A stretch of DNA of 20,963 bases from Opitutia bacterium (GTDB taxonomy: Bacteria; Verrucomicrobiota; Verrucomicrobiia; Opitutales; UBA953): positions 1 to 20,963 of the forward strand of contig JAJPZB010000064.1 in NCBI GenBank assembly GCA_021204635.1, written 5' to 3'. Of the stretch, positions 19,422-20,963 are shown in pieces. The position numbers were made by a program, and so were the translations under genes. A model generated the notes under the pieces. That model did no database searches. It was not told the DNA's origin and saw nothing but the letters and a program-made list of their open reading frames with translations. Every line of letters begins with the position of its first letter. Within the stretch, counting starts at the first letter, position 1.

Positions 19422-19778
19422 GCGCCACCACCAACCCAACGTGGGGCTGTTGCCACCACCGACCCTCACCACAAACTTCCGTGACACTTGGCTCTGTTGC
19501 GATAGCAAGCTTCCCACCTGCGATACCGGAGCCCACACGTAATTCTCCCGCTAAGTTAGCGGGAGGGGACCACGATAGTGGTGAGGGAGTGTGTTGTGCG
19601 TCGCCTGACTTTGCTTCTCGCCACCAACCCAATTCTCACCACCAACCCCTCCGAAATAATCTCACCACAAACTCAACAACGTGAGTTTGTTGCCACCACC
19701 GAGGCGTCACCACGAACCTACGACACCACCGCCCCTCACCACCAACCCAGGGCTCACCACCAACCCGCCACCACAGAC
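19422..19778. repeat. Gene-free low-complexity block between convergent genes
   Basis: The stretch separates pgpA (+) from the small repeat protein (-). It holds REP-like copy 4 in the middle and is otherwise made of CCACCACCAACCC, CACCACAAACTC and GTTGCCACCACCGAC words, C-rich on the plus strand throughout. No gene was recognised. Confidence 0.85.
19525..19680 (+). repeat. REP-like double-hairpin element, copy 4
   Basis: The left flank CACCTGCGATAC then CACACGTAATTCTCC matches copy 2. The palindrome is at 19545-19565 and the ACCAC-GATA-GTGGT hairpin at 19569-19582. The tail reads GTCGCCTGACTTTGCTTCTC, then CACCAACCC and CCTCCGAAATAATCTCACC, as in the other copies. Confidence 0.85.
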
Positions 19779-20198
19779 TCAGATGCCGGGATTTATTTCG
19801 ACGAAGCGAATTGTGAAATCCTCGCCAATGTCAACAAAGCGCACTTTGTAGTCTTCGCCGATGTTGACATATTGCCACTTACCCGGCCCGTTCGGTGCAA
19901 TCTTCACGCGTTGCACCCGCAAATCTTCGCCAACATTAACGACGCGCACCTTGAAATCCTCGCCGATATTGACGACGCGAATCTTGCCAAAGCAACGCGC
20001 GGCGAGGGCTTTGTTGCCACGCGACGCGGGCGCTTTGGCGGGTGCTTTCGCTGGAGTCGGAGTCTTTGCCGGCGCCGCCTTTTTCTCGGGCTGTCGCGGC
20101 TTCACGACAACACCACCTTCGGCAATAGAAGGAATCGCGGCGGCAAAAATTCCAGCCGCCACCACAAAGGCAAAAATCTTATGGGGTAGGTTTTTCAT
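19779..20198 (-). CDS. Small exported repeat protein, 7(1) septoil-knot-like
   Basis: A protein of 139 residues in three parts. A signal peptide (MKNLPHKIFAFVVAAGIFAAAIPSIA) comes first. A Lys/Ala/Pro-rich linker covers about residues 35-65. The C-terminal 75 residues hold short tandem units: IRVVNIGEDFK, VRVVNVGEDLR, VQRVKIAPNGPGK, WQYVNIGEDYK, VRFVDIGEDFT and IRFVEI. Repeated beta-hairpin-like units, interrupted once by an insertion that ends in GKW, are also what I recall for DUF6150-type 7(1) septoil-knot proteins. That link is an inference from pattern only. GGGG lies just upstream of the ATG. The linker suggests tethering of the repeat domain in the envelope or secretion. Function unknown. 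It is convergent with pgpA across the repeat block. Confidence 0.8.
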   Translation of the reverse strand: MKNLPHKIFAFVVAAGIFAAAIPSIAEGGVVVKPRQPEKKAAPAKTPTPAKAPAKAPASRGNKALAARCFGKIRVVNIGEDFKVRVVNVGEDLRVQRVKIAPNGPGKWQYVNIGEDYKVRFVDIGEDFTIRFVEINPGI

Positions 20199-20318
20199 GC
20201 CCCAAATCTACAAATTTTCACCACAGAGAGACAAGAAAATGTTCGCACAACAAACCCCACCACCACAAACACCGAATCACGCCGCAACCGTCGTGTGGGA
20301 CGCGTAGATGTAACGGCG

Positions 20319-20344
20319 AAAAGCCCGCATTTCTGCGGGCTTTT
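20319..20344 (-). terminator. Rho-independent terminator of ssrA
   Basis: AAAAGCCCGCA (20319-20329) pairs perfectly with TGCGGGCTTTT (20334-20344) around a 4-nt loop. The T-rich 3' arm follows the tmRNA 3' end by only 5 nt. Being symmetric it could work in both directions. Confidence 0.85.
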
Positions 20345-20348
20345 GAAA

Positions 20349-20726
20349 TGGTGGAGATGGCGGGAGTCGAACCCGCGTCTTCCGACCTTTCGGAAACAAC
20401 TTCTACACGCTTAGCCTTCCGATTTGGTTTCAATTTTTCATAGGGCGGGGGCGCCCCGAAAAACCTATCCGCGTTCCCATTTTTTGCTTCGTTGGAGCGT
20501 GGACAATTCCGAAGTTTTACCTGCTTTTCAGGCGGCCCGTCCGCTCAGCAGGCGTCGGCGGGCGTGACCGTGCGGCGAAAAATCAAGCCGCAAGCGCGAA
20601 CGCAGGGCGTTCAAACGCGATTGTGTTTTTGCCATTTAACGTGGCGATGCATGATTTAGGAGGCCGAGCATCATCCTCCGCGTGCCGTCGCAACCTATTT
20701 GCCGAAATCGAATCCGGAACATCCCC
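20349..20726 (-). ncRNA. ssrA: Transfer-messenger RNA (tmRNA)
   Basis: Rescues stalled ribosomes by trans-translation. One-piece form, 378 nt. The tRNA-like ends are clear on the minus strand. 5' GGGGATG (20726-20720) pairs with 3' CATCTCC before the discriminator A and encoded CCA, and GGGTTCGACTCCC forms the T arm. The tag frame is read from 20633 to the TGA at 20585-20583 and encodes GKNTIAFERPAFALAA, ending in the ALAA degron recognised by ClpXP-type proteases. Resume at GGC was inferred from alignment of the preceding GTTAAAT with GTAAAC of E. coli. Several G/C-rich stems that fit pseudoknots follow the tag. It is followed by a terminator. Confidence 0.96.
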
Positions 20727-20778
20727 GAAATTCGGTAAAAAGCCGTGAGTGGCTTTCAAAGAACCAAGTGGGCGCGCG

Positions 20779-20806
20779 ATAATGGCGTGCGCCGCTTTGT
20801 TGTCAA
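20779..20806 (-). promoter_or_regulatory. Putative ssrA promoter
   Basis: Consensus TTGACA (20806-20801), a 16-base spacer and CATTAT (20784-20779) on the minus strand. It lies about 50 nt upstream of the mature tmRNA 5' end, leaving a short leader for RNase P removal. Confidence 0.6.
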
Positions 20807-20817
20807 GAACGAAATTT

Positions 20818-20963
20818 AGGGTCGGTGGTGGCAACGGGTTGGTGGTGAGCCGGGTCGGTGGTGAAACTTGGGTTAGTGGTGAGGAATTTTTTCGGAGGGT
20901 TTGTGGTGGGATTGAAGTCAGGCAACGTTCAACGAACACACTCCCTCACCACTAACGTGGTCC
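20818..20963 (-). repeat. REP-like element, copy 5 (inverted, cut by window end) with low-complexity tail
   Basis: Read on the minus strand from the right edge: GGACCAC-GTTA-GTGGT hairpin, GAGGGAGTGTGTTCGTTGAA, CGTTGCCTGACTTCAATCC, CCCTCCGAAAAAATTCC, then CACCACCAACCCG words down to about 20818. This is the same order as copies 1-4 in the opposite orientation. The hairpin stem is conserved while the loop changes from GATA to GTTA. The palindrome and left flank lie beyond the window. Confidence 0.8.

Overview
The window looks like a chromosomal segment of a Gram-negative-type bacterium, most likely Verrucomicrobiota (Opitutae/Opitutales-like). That placement is a judgement from 16S wording (for example the variable stretch just before the 3' end) and gene content. 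No search was run. Genes between about 14 and 19.4 kb are visibly GC-rich. The surface-glycan genes at 1-2.3 kb and 12.0-13.7 kb look AT-richer.

Layout. At 1-2266 (+) an MBOAT O-acyltransferase, cut by the window edge, is followed 14 nt later by a GDSH/SGNH esterase-like partner. This is a typical pair for O-acetylating an exported polysaccharide. At 2353-8213 (-) lies a complete rRNA operon, transcribed 16S, tRNA-Ala(TGC), tRNA-Ile(GAT), 23S, 5S, terminator. Its leader carries a 157-bp duplication that copies a promoter-like box, a hairpin and a boxA-like motif. Leader and trailer of 16S can pair into a processing stem. From 8257 to 18131 a long minus-strand series follows: UMF1/Atg22-type MFS transporter, class 2 dihydroorotate dehydrogenase (pyrD), a GT39-like membrane glycosyltransferase, a secreted HEXXH metallopeptidase, a stand-alone ABC ATPase, a bacterial PH-domain protein, LemA and CoaD. 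On the plus strand, pgsA and pgpA (18222-19421) catalyse consecutive steps of phosphatidylglycerol synthesis. Convergent to them is a small exported repeat protein that resembles 7(1) septoil-knot proteins. The window ends with tmRNA (ssrA, minus) plus its terminator and promoter.

Two features stand out. First, the glycosyltransferase reading frame is preceded by a (GA)15 dinucleotide tract (TC on the coding strand). An upstream ATG leads through the tract but is one base out of frame with the enzyme. Gain of one unit or loss of two would join them, so this looks like a phase-variable contingency locus captured in the OFF (or weakly translated) state. The O-acyltransferase carries an in-frame C8 run, another possible slippage site.

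Second, the intergenic regions are filled with unusual low-complexity DNA built from CCACCAACCC / GGGTTGGTGG words. Embedded in it are at least five copies of a REP-like element with two adjacent hairpins. The second hairpin shows a compensatory base-pair change and a separate loop-only change, which argues for selection on structure. No transposase or other mobilising gene lies in the window.
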